In this document: one piece after another, positions 22,979-35,933 of the stretch
How positions within the stretch are numbered: position 1 is the first letter of the stretch
Layout of the letters: each line of letters starts with the position of its first letter
NCBI GenBank assembly: GCA_905250125.1
Contig: CAJNOL010000344.1
Coordinates: forward strand, 2,924 to 66,923
Source of the DNA: Rotaria sordida
Taxonomy: Eukaryota > Rotifera > Eurotatoria > Philodinida > Philodinidae
DNA: 64,000 nt
Direction of reading: 5' to 3'
The notes under the pieces: generated by a model
Seen by the model: only the letters and a program-made list of their open reading frames with translations
What the model was told of the DNA's origin: nothing
Database searches by the model: none
Made by a program: the position numbers and the translations under genes

Positions 22979-25900
22979 ATGAGTGAACAATCATTGTCAT
23001 CAATACAATTGAATGATGAAGAAATTGATATTTTAGAAAATGATTATGACAGGTGCGAATTTATTATCAATGTCAAGTTTGTTCTTTTGTTTATTTATTT
23101 ATTTATTTATTTTTTGTATCATAAGTATTTTAAATTGATATTAAAAGCTTATTTATTTAATTAACAGTTTAGTATATAATGAAATTGAATCTTAAAATAA
23201 TTTTCTTCGACTTCAAAAATATTCATTATAAATTACGAACAAAACAAACTTTCTATTTACCAATTGTTTATAAAACTCTTGCATATAGAATTTTAATTAA
23301 AATAAAAGAAGCAAGCCACTCTACTAGAATTAGAATTTTATCTTCTTCTTCCTAAATGTATGTTCAAAGATGTTTTTTTTATTTAAGACTGATTAAGTAT
23401 ATGAAAATATCTAAATAAAAGCAAAATTAGTATTTGTATCAAACCAATTAGATTTTTTCTTGTCATTGATAATGTTTCTAGATGATATTGAAAAATAATT
23501 TAAACTTTCAATTATGGTAGACCATTTGATTCTTCTATAAAATCATGGATTATAATAATTGATCATGTAGGAGAACCAATGTTGATAAACATTTCGTTTT
23601 TTCGAAAAAAAGTACTCACTCCGAAAAGATAATATTTTATCAGACGAACCTATAGATTCTGAACTACAGTTCTGATATGTTAAGAATAATGGACCAAATT
23701 GTGTATTTTGTAGTACAAACTTGTCTTTACAAAATGATATATTAAAAGATATTCTATGATTTCAATTGAAATAGTTTTTATCAAAATACAATAAAAAGAA
23801 AACGTGTGAAAACATCATGAGTACTTTTCGTCTTCTTTATTGACGTCCAATGAACTGACATTTTCTTTAAAGACTTTATTTTTTTGTACTTAGGTTATCT
23901 CATTAATACATAAAAAAATTCTAATAGATAACAAAAGTAAAATTCAATTTTTTACTCGTATTCATTGTAATTGATTTAGTACACTTCATTATCCATACAT
24001 ATTTTACATTTTTTGTTACTATGCATACGAGTGACACTTGATCAATGATGTGAAGACCTATATATGAGTGAAATAGTATATATATATATATATTTGATAC
24101 AAAGGAGTGTACAATCAAAAAAAATAAATTGATTTTATTCAATAAAAATAGAAGTTGCCTACTTTTTTTTTGGAAATATGCATCTTTCCGCATCCGTTCG
24201 TTCTTTCTAGTCTTTTATTGCGCTGATAATTTTCTCATAGATAATCCTTATGGGACAAATCTCAAAACTGATTAATTGCTTTTGAGCGGAGGCTATGTGC
24301 ATCATGTAGACATGAATAGCTTATGAATATCTAGACAAGAGTTTGGACTCTTAGCTCGTTACTATGTAAATACCACATTTTTACGATATTTCTTAATCCA
24401 ATTCCTTGTTCCTCCCTGAGGAAGACAAAGAAAACTCATTTTCAAATTTCGACTCGAAAATTTTACATAGAAATAGACCTCAACGAAAGTAGTGTATTGT
24501 GAGAGTTTCAGATCTTTTGTTTTGCTGTTATTCTGAAATATGAACATCAAATCTGCCGGTTTACATGTGTGATATAAAAGACACACTATTATCATAGTTG
24601 TATTTTAGGATAGAAGGAATGAGAAGATCTGAAACATTTACAAAAGAATTATTCTCATCAATGCCTGTCTCTATGCAAAGGTTCAAGTTGAAATCCCAAA
24701 ACTCAGCTTTTCAGGTGTCCCTAAGAAGAGATCATAACATTGACTTAATAAATACCATAAAAATAGAATATCTCTGCAGTAATAAGTTAAGAGACTTAGC
24801 TATTTTCAGGATATTTATATTCCTTAATGTCAATATGATACATATAGTTCCAACTGAAGAAGCTATTAATCAATTGAAGAACTTCCCTCGTTAATTTTAT
24901 TTGGCCTTACAGAAAAAAAAACATGTATAGAAACCAACACTTATCAGCATTGATAAATATTGATTCTTTTGCATGCATTAATTCTCTTTTAGTATGGATT
25001 CTGATCTTATCTTTTTCTTTAATATTTGATATTAAATCGAACGATTCAGTTCTTTCAATAGATATCTATATCACTACTTTTTCATTCTAATTCTTACCTT
25101 ATCTATCATTGAGATCTATCTAGATGATTTCTAATCTAACAAATTATTCTCATGAAGTTTCATCGTTCAATCTAATTTTTCTTGATACTTATATTGAAAT
25201 ATTTCTTTTCTATTTGTAAACAAATCGAAGATTCTCAATAAAGTATAGAGCTTGATAATTTATTCTAAGTATTGCGAAAACGATGTGTACCTGTTTTCAA
25301 AAACTTTTTACTTTTTTTGAAAATAAAATCATAACAGTTCAATATACCATGTTTCACTCAACTCACCTTTTAATACCTAAAAAAAAACCGTTTCATTCAG
25401 AAACTAGTTGTTATAAAAGATTAGTTAGATCAATGTACATATCAATATTGTACACTAGAATAACACGTGGTACATGTATGTACATCGAGTATGTGCTTAT
25501 ATGCGACTGTCGATAGTGATGAGTGAGTGATAGCTATATTCTTACGCTCGTCTTTCTTCTCTTATCCTCTTCTTCCTCGTGCTCGCTGTAAGTTGTAGTA
25601 TTACTCGTTGTTTGTCGGCGCCGTTTTTTGGACACACTATATGTATGTAAGATGCACAGGAGACGTGCGACATAAATGTAGTAATAATAACAGTGAAATC
25701 AAAAGCCTAGTTTTTCCTCTCCTTCTTCTTCTGCTTCGTCTTCTTCTACTTCTTCTTCTTCCGCATACATACACATCTTATGTAAAAGAAATTGCTATCG
25801 GCCTGACAAAATAACATAGAAAAGAATAGAGCAAAAACGACGAAGGAGGAGATCGTTGGATAAAAAAAAAAAGAAGAAATAATGAACGGAACTTATTGCT

Positions 25901-28900
25901 ATCTATCTTATAGTCAAATAAGCAAGAAAAGAAAGAAAAAAGCACAACTGATGAAAAGTAATGATGAATTGAGTGTAAGAACGAACAATCATATAATCAA
26001 ATGACAAATCATCTTAAAGAACAGATAAAAAAAAATTCTTCCTCCCCTCGACTAGATTGTTACATTATAAAGAAAATAAGAGTTTCAATATAAAATAACA
26101 TTACTGATCATGTTTAATGACAATATGTATGTGTTACATTCATATTAGTTTTTTGATAGAATTTACTTTTCTTTTTTTAATCATATAATAATTTTTAGCC
26201 TTCTATATGGACTCATTCACTTTGACAAACCAGAAGATTTACCACGACGTCAATTCTTACTTATGGTAAAAAAATAAAAGATAGAATTATTTCGAATTCA
26301 ATTTTATATTTTAGGCTATACAATTTTATGAAGAGAAAATACGCAATGAAAAAGAATCATTACAAATAGCTCAGTATTATATTAATATAGGTCATTGGCA
26401 TTTATTATTAGAAGATTTTTCTAAAGGTAATTATATTAATTACTTAAATACAACGGCAATTGTTCTTTATATCGATATGATTAAACTTTCAGTTGTTGTA
26501 ATCAAATTTCTTAACAGTTTAATCTACGAATTATGTATATGTCAGTTTCATATATCTAAAATCAATCATATTTCTGTAAAACTATCTAATGAAAGTATAC
26601 TATTAAAATAATTTTCATAGTTCCAAATCTTGCCATTCAGGAGATTCTCTTATTTCAAAGAGAATGGTTTACGGCTTCGGATGAGAGGAAAATGTGTTTT
26701 TAATTTTTATTTTATTTCATTTTTGAGGTTCTAAAAAAATCCAGAAATCTTAAAGATTTCCTTGAAAAATCATGATTATTTTGATGTTGAGAGTCAAATA
26801 CAAAGTTCTTTTCCTGTATCCGAAAGAGAAGTACATCTATCTATCAAATAAATGTTGAGAAAAATGTACGAATATTTTTTTTGTATATTTATCTGCGGAT
26901 CGTTCTGACATGAGTATCAAATATGGTTATATTATGTAGCAATAGATTCTTATCTAATGGCTTTCTAGCTACACATTGTGCTATGATAAGAAGTCATAAT
27001 TGCAATAGTGCTTCTAATTTTCCTATGGATATGGTATTGACATTTTCACTAGTGAGCTCAAGAAATTCATTATGATTTCTGAGGAAACCTTTTGAAATTA
27101 GAAGTCATTCTTATGAATTTTCAAACTAGACATCTTAGTGGTCATATCTATATGTTCATTTTCGAAAGTATCTTCTTCTTTTTAGGAAGATCAATTTTTT
27201 TGAAAGAAGTAGAAGACTTCAAAACAAGAACAATCTACTTCAGTAGTTATTCTTGATTAATATTAAATAAACAAATTCAGTATCGATATCTATTATTATT
27301 TTCCGTTTTTAGTATATAAATCATTACATAAACAAATAGAACAAAAAACTCGCTATATGTCAACTGTGTTGTGTCAAATTGTACGATAATGATCTTTCTC
27401 TAAAAAGAAAGTAACTAAGATACCGATGATTTTTGATAACTTCCTCACTATGTCGTGATTAGAAATAATTTTACTAATAACTATATTTTAGAGCAATACC
27501 AGAAAAAAAATTTACTCGATGGTTTTTCTCTTTTATCTTAATCACATGATTCAAAAAAAAAATAGCGAGTCAACAAAAAATAATCTGAAAAAATGTTCGT
27601 TCGTTTTTTAGTCTGCACAAAATTTAAAAACATACGGTTAGTAATCAGATTTTTGTGTTCTTTCCGAATATGATTTCGAAACTTTTGTAGAACTTCGAGT
27701 TTAGAACCTACGAATCGACTGTTTCGAGGTTCGTAAATTGAGTTTGGATGTGTTTGAGAGGATCAAAACTTGAGCGGAAATTATTTCAAACATTTTCTCA
27801 ATAAAATGGTATATTAATAATTAGTTCGCTCTAAAGAGTAAAGTTCTTCGACCGTCTAATTACTTTTGAGTCTAGACGATGTGCATTATGTAGACTTAAA
27901 TAAGCTATGAATACTGTGAAAAGAGTTTGGGCCCTTAGCTTATTGCTGCGCAGATACTACGCTTTTACAGTATTTTGTTAAATGAATGCCGTGCTCCAAA
28001 AACACTGATCTCCGTATTTCGACTCTAAACTTTATATAGAGCTAGAATCGTTTTCTGTGAATGTTTCAGATCATGTCGCCGCTTCCATCCTAAGATACAA
28101 CTATGATAATAGCGTGTCTTTTACACCATTCATATAAACCAGCAGATTTGATGTTCTTCCTTCAGGATAGAAGCGAATCAAAAGACCTGAAACTTTTACA
28201 AAAAATTACTCTCGTTATGATCTGTCTCTATACAAAGTTTCAGGCCAAAATACGAAAATCAGTTTTTCTGTTACCACGACCTTCATTTAAAAAATATCGT
28301 AAAAGTACAGTATCTTCATAGCAATAAGCTAATGGCATGAACTCTTCTCAGGGTGTTCATAGCTCATTTGAATTGACATAATACGCATAGTCTCGACTTA
28401 AAAACGATTTATCAGTTGGAGAACTTCTCTCGTAAGCCGTTTGTCAACAGTAAGTATTTTGGTAAGATATATCGTGTCAATTTAGGCGATTTTCGCGATT
28501 TCTATGGAAAATAGACTTGCAAAGTGAGCTCAGTTATTTCTGAAAGTCTTGATGTCACTTTGTAGAGCAAAATCTCATCTTTAATTCTATGCAGATAAAT
28601 ATCGATAATATAGCGTATGTATTCATAACACCTAAGCCAGAGGTCCTAAGCAAATATTGAACCGATATTCAGAAAAAATATAAAACTTTGTTTCAAACTC
28701 TATGCTTTTGAAATTCTTATAGATTCCTTTAACAGGAACGAACATTTTGATATGTCTAGAAATTTAAATTTTCATAAAACTATACAATAGAAGAACTATT
28801 ATAATCAAATAAGTTACTGGTGTGTCATTATTAGAACACAAAGTTTTTTTTTGTAATTATTTTTGCTCAATCGTCAAAATATGAATTAAATCCTTATAAA

Positions 28901-31900
28901 ATCAAATATACTTTTTAACCATAAACATTATTTACTTTCTTCTTTTTTCTCTTCAACAAATTGAAAAAATTACAAAACTAAACCTTATCTTCAATTTATC
29001 TATTCTAGCTCTTTCTGCATATCAAGCAGCATATGCCTTAGATACAAAACTTAATCAAGTAAATCATAATTAACTTCTTATCTTTTCAATAAATCTTCAT
29101 ATTATTTTTTTTTTTTTTAGAATCCAGAATTTTTATTTGGTCTTGGTATTGTTTATCATCATTATGGTGCTGATAATCAGTAAGAATTATTTCTGTCATT
29201 TGTCTATTTACATAAGTTTTTTCGTTTTTTTTTATTTCTTATCGTAGTGCAATACGTGCTTATCAACAAGTACTTTATGTTGATAGTCAATTTTTACGTC
29301 GAAGTGATGTTCATCTTCGTTTAGGTTTAATTTATAAAAAATTAGGTGATTATTCATCAAGTTTAAAATATTTTCAACGTGCATTAGGTGATTCAACAAG
29401 TACATGTTCATTAACACGTTCAGAATTATCATATTTAATTGGTTTTGTTTATGAACAACAAGGACATTTAACTGAAGCTGAAAATCTTTATGAAAAATTA
29501 TTACAACAACAAGATATAATATCAACAAAATTAGAAGGAAAAATTTTACGACAACTTGGTTGGCTTTATTTTTATGCACCAATAACAAATAATTCTAATA
29601 CAGATAATTTAAATCTTGAAAGAGAAAATCAAATAAAAAAAGCTATAAATACATTAGAACAAGCATGTAAATCTGATCCAACATGTGGAATAACATATTA
29701 TTATTTAGGACGATGTTATGCAGCATTACGAAAACATACAGAAGCTTTTTATACATATAGAAATTGTGTTGATAAATTAGATCAAAATGCTGATGTTTGG
29801 TGTTCAATTGGGTAAAGAAAACTGAAAAAAGAAAGCAATTTTTTATTTTTTTTGACTTTTAGAGTTCTTTATCAACATCAAAATCAAACAATGGATGCAT
29901 TACAAGCATTTGTTTGTGCTATACAAATTGATAATAAACATGCAATAGCATGGATGGATTTAGGAATTTTATATGAAACTAGTGGACAAGCACAAGATGC
30001 GCTCTTTTGTTATAAAAAAGCAATTCTAGATAAAGATGGTAAAAGAAAATGAATTAATTAAAGATTAGAGAATTTTTTTTCGTGGGATGTTAAACCTTTT
30101 TGCATCTATTTCGAAAAATTTTTATTTTCATACAAAAAAGAATAAAAATATAAAGATGAGAGAATAGTCTTTAAAAATATTCGTTGACGAATATTCAAAG
30201 TACTCTTTGAGTGAGCTTCTTCTTTGATAGTTGTATAATTCAGTTGTCATGGCTATTTATCTAAGACCTATCTCCGGACTAACTGCGATTAATTTCGATT
30301 ATTGTACATATGACGATTGAGACGCAACTTTTTTTCGATAAGTGATGGCGATAATACAATTGAATTTCATTTTATTTATACTATTTCCATGATGCCTGTA
30401 GTTGTTTGATGATGAATTGTTTCTGATACTTGATGAAAACACGATGGAAAATTTCATCCACAGAAGAAAATTGTTTTACACACAATAGTTGCAAAAAGTC
30501 CTGCTACCAGATTATAAGTACCTAAACTTTTATTCTTTAGTCTCATAGTTTGATCATAAATAGAGCATGTTGAATTCTGATCTCAAGGTCTAATCACGAT
30601 TTGATCGATCTTCATATGGAGAAGCTAGAAGATTAACATAGAAAACAAATCTCATGATGTTAGATCTTTCATTTGATAGCTCATTGTTGCCTCTATCATC
30701 TATAGAAATTTCATATCAAACAGTTTTAGCTTGCCCGATAAGTATTCTCTGTGTAATCCTCACATGAGAGTTAATAGAAGTCATTGAAGAGTGATCAATA
30801 TCTCCGACTAATTTTAACCATTTGTCTTGAAAACTTTACGATTGTAGTTATCAATGGAGAAAAGATTCATATTGAGACCGTCACGGACAATGGAGACTTC
30901 TCTGCGTCTCAAGATTACAGCGGATTGAAATATCTTATCTGTGACACAATATAAACACATGCGAATCTTTATTTATTAATAAGAAAATAGAGGTTAACAC
31001 ATTTAAATAGTCGAAAGCCAGAAAAGTGTGAGAAAAGTCTTTTTTGGGCTTTGATTTTTTTTGTTAATCAGTGAGGTTTTATTTCCCATTTATATGTGAC
31101 TAACCTAAAAGTGAAATGGAGTAGCTACAGGCAGTTCAGAAGGTGTCTCTTACTGTCGCAAGCAGCTGTAGGAAACTGTAGATGGCAAGAGCATCTTCGG
31201 CAGATCATGCCATAATATCGAGATGATGCCACTGACTATGAATAGCATTCTAGCTTTTGTGTAGACTGTTTCAATAAGTACCGAGATGGTATCACTACGA
31301 TATAAAACTCTGACTGAAAAGTGATCTTGTACAATATAATAAATGTTCAAATAGGAATTCGTCTAATCTCTATCTAATGACATAAAAATGATAATTGATT
31401 TTGTAGAACTTCTTTTGATACTATATTGTTTCGTCATTTTATTCCGCTAACATCCAAAACCGATACAAATATATAGAAGCTTTCATAATTTATTCATTGA
31501 AATAAAAACAAACAAAAAAAAATCATCTGTTTTTTTTTCTTTAATTAATAATCAATATTTTTAAAATCTCATCTGCATGCTTAGAAAAAGTTTAGACAAA
31601 AACAAAAGTAATGGTCTTAATCCATATCATCAACCATAAATTATGTTATAGAAGGACAACACATAGGAAAAACTTTCATATTGACTTACTATAAATAAGT
31701 AGATTCAATTTTTTCTTTTGTAGAATCATGGAATCCCGAATTAATAAATCGTATTAATCAATTACAATCTTGTCTCGCTCAAATACCTGAAGGTGCTATC
31801 GGAAAACAGTAAGTAATAAAAGAGAAAATTTTCATATATCATTTTTTTTTCTTGATAGACCTCGTGGTCCATTACCTAAAGTTGAAGACGCTTTTACACT

Positions 31901-34900
31901 TCCAATTCCTGTTGAATTAACTGCAAAACAACAACAAATGGCAACAACATCATCAGCAACTACTTCTCTTCCAACACCAACATCAACCAATGTATCAAAT
32001 CAACCATATATATCATCATCTGAAATTCTTCCTCCTCCTTCATCATCTATTCTAACTTGTAAATATTCTCTTCTTTTTTTTTGTTATCTTCTCTTAATAA
32101 AATATCTATATTTTTTTTTTTGTTTAGCAAATATAAAACCATCTATTGATGTCATACGTATTGATAAACGTTTATTAACAAATGATCAATCAATCAGACC
32201 AAAACGTATTAAAACTGAACCAACATTATCATTTACAAGTAATACAAGTTCAAATGATTTACAAAAAATCATTAAACATTCATCGTCACCTTTACCACCA
32301 TTACCTGTTTCTTATTTACCTGATGGTCATATACCAAAACCACCTCCAATACCAAAAATGACTTCATTTGATCTTAATCCAGCTACACCAAGTGTTATTT
32401 TAGAAACACGACGTGAAGCAACATCAACACAATTACAACAATATTGTTTTTCACAACCTATATGTATTGTACGTGGTATAGCAAATGTACTTAAACTTGA
32501 TTTAGGTTTATTTTCAACAAAAACACTTGTTGAAAGTCAACCTGATCATCCAATTGAAGTACGTACACAACGACAGCAAGCAACAGATGAAAATTTTGAT
32601 TTTACATCAATGACAACACCATTAAAAAATGTTTGGAAATATCAATCAACACGTTCATATACAACTATAGCTAAATATGCACAATATCAAGCTTATTCAT
32701 ACCATGATATGGTTAAAGATGAATTAAATGAACCAATTTTACCATCAATTAATACAAATAGTAGTTTAATAACAAATTCAAATATGATTATGACTAATGG
32801 AACTTCGAAAAAAGTTACCAATAATAAAACATCAAGTAAATATAATCTCAACTATCTTAAACATAAAATCTAGTATAAATTGTCTCGTGGATAAAGATAA
32901 ATATTAGTAAACAAGAAAAACATTAGGTTTTGTGTCTCACGAGGAGAACTCTCCAACTGATAAATCGCTTTTAAGTCGAGACTATGTGTATTATGTAGAT
33001 TTCAAATGTGTTATGAATATTCTTGAAGAGAGATCGTATCCTTAAGTTATTACTGCAGAGGATATTGCATTTTTTAAATGAATGTCATGCTCCAGAAAAA
33101 AACAGATTTTCGAATTTCAACTTGAAACTTTGCATAGAGACAGATCATAACGAGAGTAATTTATTGTGAAAGTTTTAGATCTTTTGATTTGCTTCTATCC
33201 TAAAATATGAAATATTATATTTTTTATTTTCATATTAAAGTAATTTGATTTCACAGTGAAAAAAAAATAGTCTTGAAAAAAGCCAATCATAACTAAATAT
33301 GAAGTTAAACTATAATTATTTCTTTTTCTTTTATTTTATTCATAGATACCAATTCTTCAATATCATCAATTCGTATAATAAAATCTGGTACTAATGTTGA
33401 TTTATCTGATGAAAGAAAATGGGCAGCACAATTATCTGAATTAACAAAATTACCCTTATTTATGCGAGTTGTATCAGCAGGAAATCTTTTATCACACGTT
33501 GGTTATACAGTCTTAGGTATGAATAGTGTACAATTATATATGAAAGTGCCTGGTTCAAGAACACCAGGTCATCAAGAAAATAATAATTTTTGTGCGATTA
33601 ATATTAATATTGGTCCTGGTGATTGTGAATGGTTTGCTGTTGCAAACGAATATTGGGGTGTTATACATACATTATGTGAAAAGAATGGCGTTGATTTTTT
33701 AACTGGATCATGGTGGCCTATATTAGATGATTTATATGATGCACAAGTGCCTGTTTATCGTTTTATACAAAAACCTGGAGATCTTGTTTTTGTTAATACT
33801 GGGTAAGATTAATGAAATAAGACAAAATTGTTTTTTGTTTTATAAATTGAAGAGTATTTCAATATGAATAGAATTGCATTAGATGCAGAAATGTCACAAA
33901 ATCGAAAAGAAAAATTTCTGATGTATTATTTTCTCCAAAGAAATTTCTGTAGTAAATGATTTGGTGTCAAATATTATGATGTAAACTTTTGATATTCAAA
34001 AGGAAAGTCTTCAAATGGATAACTCGCTTTTGAGTTGAGACAATGTGTATCGTGTAGATCTTAATAAGTTAGCAATACAATGGAAATAGTTCGTGTTGTT
34101 AGTTTATTGATGCTGACATACTGCATTTATACCGCGTTTTTTTTTAGTATTATGCTGTAGTGCTTGTCAGAAACATCTTGGAAAGATTGATTTTCTAATT
34201 TCAACTTGAAATTTTGCGCAGACATAAGAGTTAAATAAAATGGTTTATTGTAGAAGTTTTAGATTTTTAGTCGGACTATGGTAAAAATGTATCTATTACA
34301 TCATTCATATAAACAGGTAGATTTGATGTTCTTATTTCAGGACAGTAACAAATCAAAAGCACTCAAGATTTCACAATAAAGAATTCTAATCAAAGCCTAT
34401 CTCTCCGCAGAATTTTGTATCAAAATCCGATAATTAGTTTTCTCTTGTATTCCTCAAGGACCATCACAGCATGGTACTAAAAAATGCTGTATCTTAGCAG
34501 CAATAAGCTAACAGCACGAACTCTTCTCATTATATTCATAATTCATTAACGTCTACATGATGTACATTTTCTTGATTCAAAAACGATTTATTAGTTGGAG
34601 AACTTCCGTCATTAATCGCGAATTAATTTTAACTGTGAAAAAAAATTCTCAGTCTATGTCACGAATCTATTCTCTTTTTTTCAATTTTCATTAAAATATC
34701 AAATACTAATATATATTTTAAAAGAAAATATCTTCTTTATTATGTAAATGATTATTAAATTAATAATTAGATCTTTTTAGTCATCTAACGATTGATCAAA
34801 AAGTTTTTAGATATTATGTTTGTTCACTTTTGATCCGCTAGAAAGTATTTTAGTATAGGTCGCAACTAGAATTTCAATATAATCTTAGAAATGTTGTGTC

Positions 34901-35933
34901 TATTTTTATTCCACAGTATTGAGAGATCTGAAAATGGTGAGCCAACAGATCTTTTGTTTATTCTATAAGTCTCTTTTCGAACATGCAAGAGATTGTTCGA
35001 GCCGATCGTTTTCTAGAGCGAACACACTTCTCTATAAAATGTGATATTGAATTAAGTTGTAGCATTTTTTTTTCAAGTGCTTCTTTCAACGTAAAACGGT
35101 TGTTGATTTTTCAAAAATGAGTATTTAGAAAAAACGAAAATCGAGATGCTTTATCGAAAGATCAAGTGTGTTTTATAGGGTAGCTTCGAATCTACAAGCT
35201 GATATATAATTAAAGATTCCAACTTTTCGTTTCGAATCGCAATAGTGAAAATACAAAAATTTTCCATCCATCGGAAATACTTTCTAACGGGTCAAAAATA
35301 CAAAAAATCTTTTCTTAGAATCATCAGTTTATTTAAAGACTTTCTATATATATATATATATCTCTATTAAATAGATGTATATATTGGGTACAATCCATCG
35401 GTTGGTGTAATAACATATCATGGAATGCTGGTCCATTAACTTATAATCAATATTATGCATCTATAGAACGTTATGAATGGAATCGATTATGTTCATGTAA
35501 ATCGATTGTACCTATGGTACATTTATCATGGAATATTGCACGAAATATTCGTATAAATGATCGTCATTTATTTGAATTAATTAAATTTATATTACATCAA
35601 TCATTAAAATATATACAACTAACATTATCATATTTAGAACAACAATTTGGTCGTGGTGTTGATGTACGGAAACAATTACGTACATTACATGAACCAGCAC
35701 ATTATTGTATAACATGTGATTATGAAGTATTTAATATATTATTTATAACAGAAATTGATCGTAAACATGTTGTACGTTGTTTGGATTGTGCTTTACAATA
35801 TGATAAACAATTAGAAAATGTTGTGGTTTTATATCAATTTACATTAGATGATCTTAAAACAGTTTATGATCAATTTCAATTATATCTATTACCAACATTA
35901 AATTCAACAACACGATCAATAACAAATACGTGA
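22979..35933 (+). CDS. KDM6A: KDM6/UTX-type JmjC histone demethylase homologue (12 exons)
   Basis: UTX removes methyl groups from histone H3 Lys27 in the COMPASS-like MLL3/4 complex. Exons: 22979-23052, 26199-26265, 26315-26426, 29009-29058, 29121-29179, 29248-29811, 29863-30038, 31724-31808, 31859-32058, 32128-32835, 33346-33802, 35375-35933; 1036 aa. Residues 1-395 are TPR repeats closely following vertebrate UTX ([48 protein letters not shown]). A linker much shorter than in vertebrates (starting [13 protein letters not shown]) leads to the JmjC domain ([44 protein letters not shown]) and a GATA-like zinc domain (CITC, CLDC). The first two iron ligands (His, Glu in GHQENN) are present, but the third, His in vertebrate TVHW, is Tyr here (CIYW, exon 12). 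Ser in CSVNINIG is Ala. Four introns carry copies of one foldback family. A possible AATAAA lies at 36258. Confidence 0.95.
24250..24895. repeat. Foldback family D, copy 1 (UTX intron 1)
   Basis: Two diverged arms meet near 24595. The left arm carries ATTAATTGCTTTTGAGCGG, AGCTTATGAATATCTAGAC, TTCAGATCTTTTGTTTTGC; the right arm carries their approximate reverse complements (AAGATCTGAAACATTTACA, GTAATAAGTTAAGAGACTTAG, AATCAATTGAAGAACTTCCC). The same landmarks in the same order occur in copies 2-4. There is no transposase frame. Confidence 0.82.
25540..25870 (+). other. Pyrimidine-rich, less AT-rich island in UTX intron 1
   Basis: This stretch has TCTTCTTCC-type runs and more G+C than the surroundings (for example TCGGCGCCG). 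It resembles the flanks just upstream of the NR2C and membrane-protein genes, so it might be an internal promoter or enhancer. It could also be simple low-complexity DNA. Confidence 0.25.
27836..28433. repeat. Foldback family D, copy 2 (UTX intron 3)
   Basis: The left arm starts AAGTTCTTCGACCGTCTAAT and the right arm ends ATCAGTTGGAGAACTTCTCT. The centre, near 28090-28130, is GATACAACTATGATAATAGC, also seen at the centre of copy 1. Arms pair through TTATTGCTGCGCAGATACT / CAATAAGCTAATGGCATGAA and related blocks. The plus-strand frame at 28103-28321 is a by-product of the repeat. Confidence 0.85.
30039..31723 (+). other. Long UTX intron 7; no feature recognised
   Basis: 1.7 kb between exons 7 and 8. 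The part at 31090-31330 is less AT-rich and includes a 66-codon minus-strand frame, but it shows no family, TIRs or partner copy elsewhere in this window. It may be a decayed transposon fragment. Confidence 0.3.
32939..33211. repeat. Foldback family D, copy 3 (half element, UTX intron 10)
   Basis: Only one arm is present. It begins CGAGGAGAACTCTCCAACTG, continues ATAAATCGCTTTTAAGTCG, has ATTTCAACTTGAAACTTTGC and ends near TTCTATCCTAAAATATG, the arm junction of the full copies. The other arm is absent, as in a solo arm left by recombination or deletion. Confidence 0.85.
34004..34613. repeat. Foldback family D, copy 4 (UTX intron 11)
   Basis: Full two-arm copy: the left arm has ATAACTCGCTTTTGAGTTGA and ATTTCAACTTGAAATTTTGC; the right arm has AGATTTGATGTTCTTATTTC, GCAGCAATAAGCTAACAGCA and ends TTATTAGTTGGAGAACTTCC. 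It shares more with copy 2 than with copy 1. It sits 760 bp before the exon carrying the altered iron-site codon. Confidence 0.86.

Noticed and set aside
29232-29588. 118-codon minus-strand open frame rich in Val, Leu, His and Asn
   Set aside because: It is the antisense of UTX exon 6, which encodes clear TPR repeats on the plus strand.
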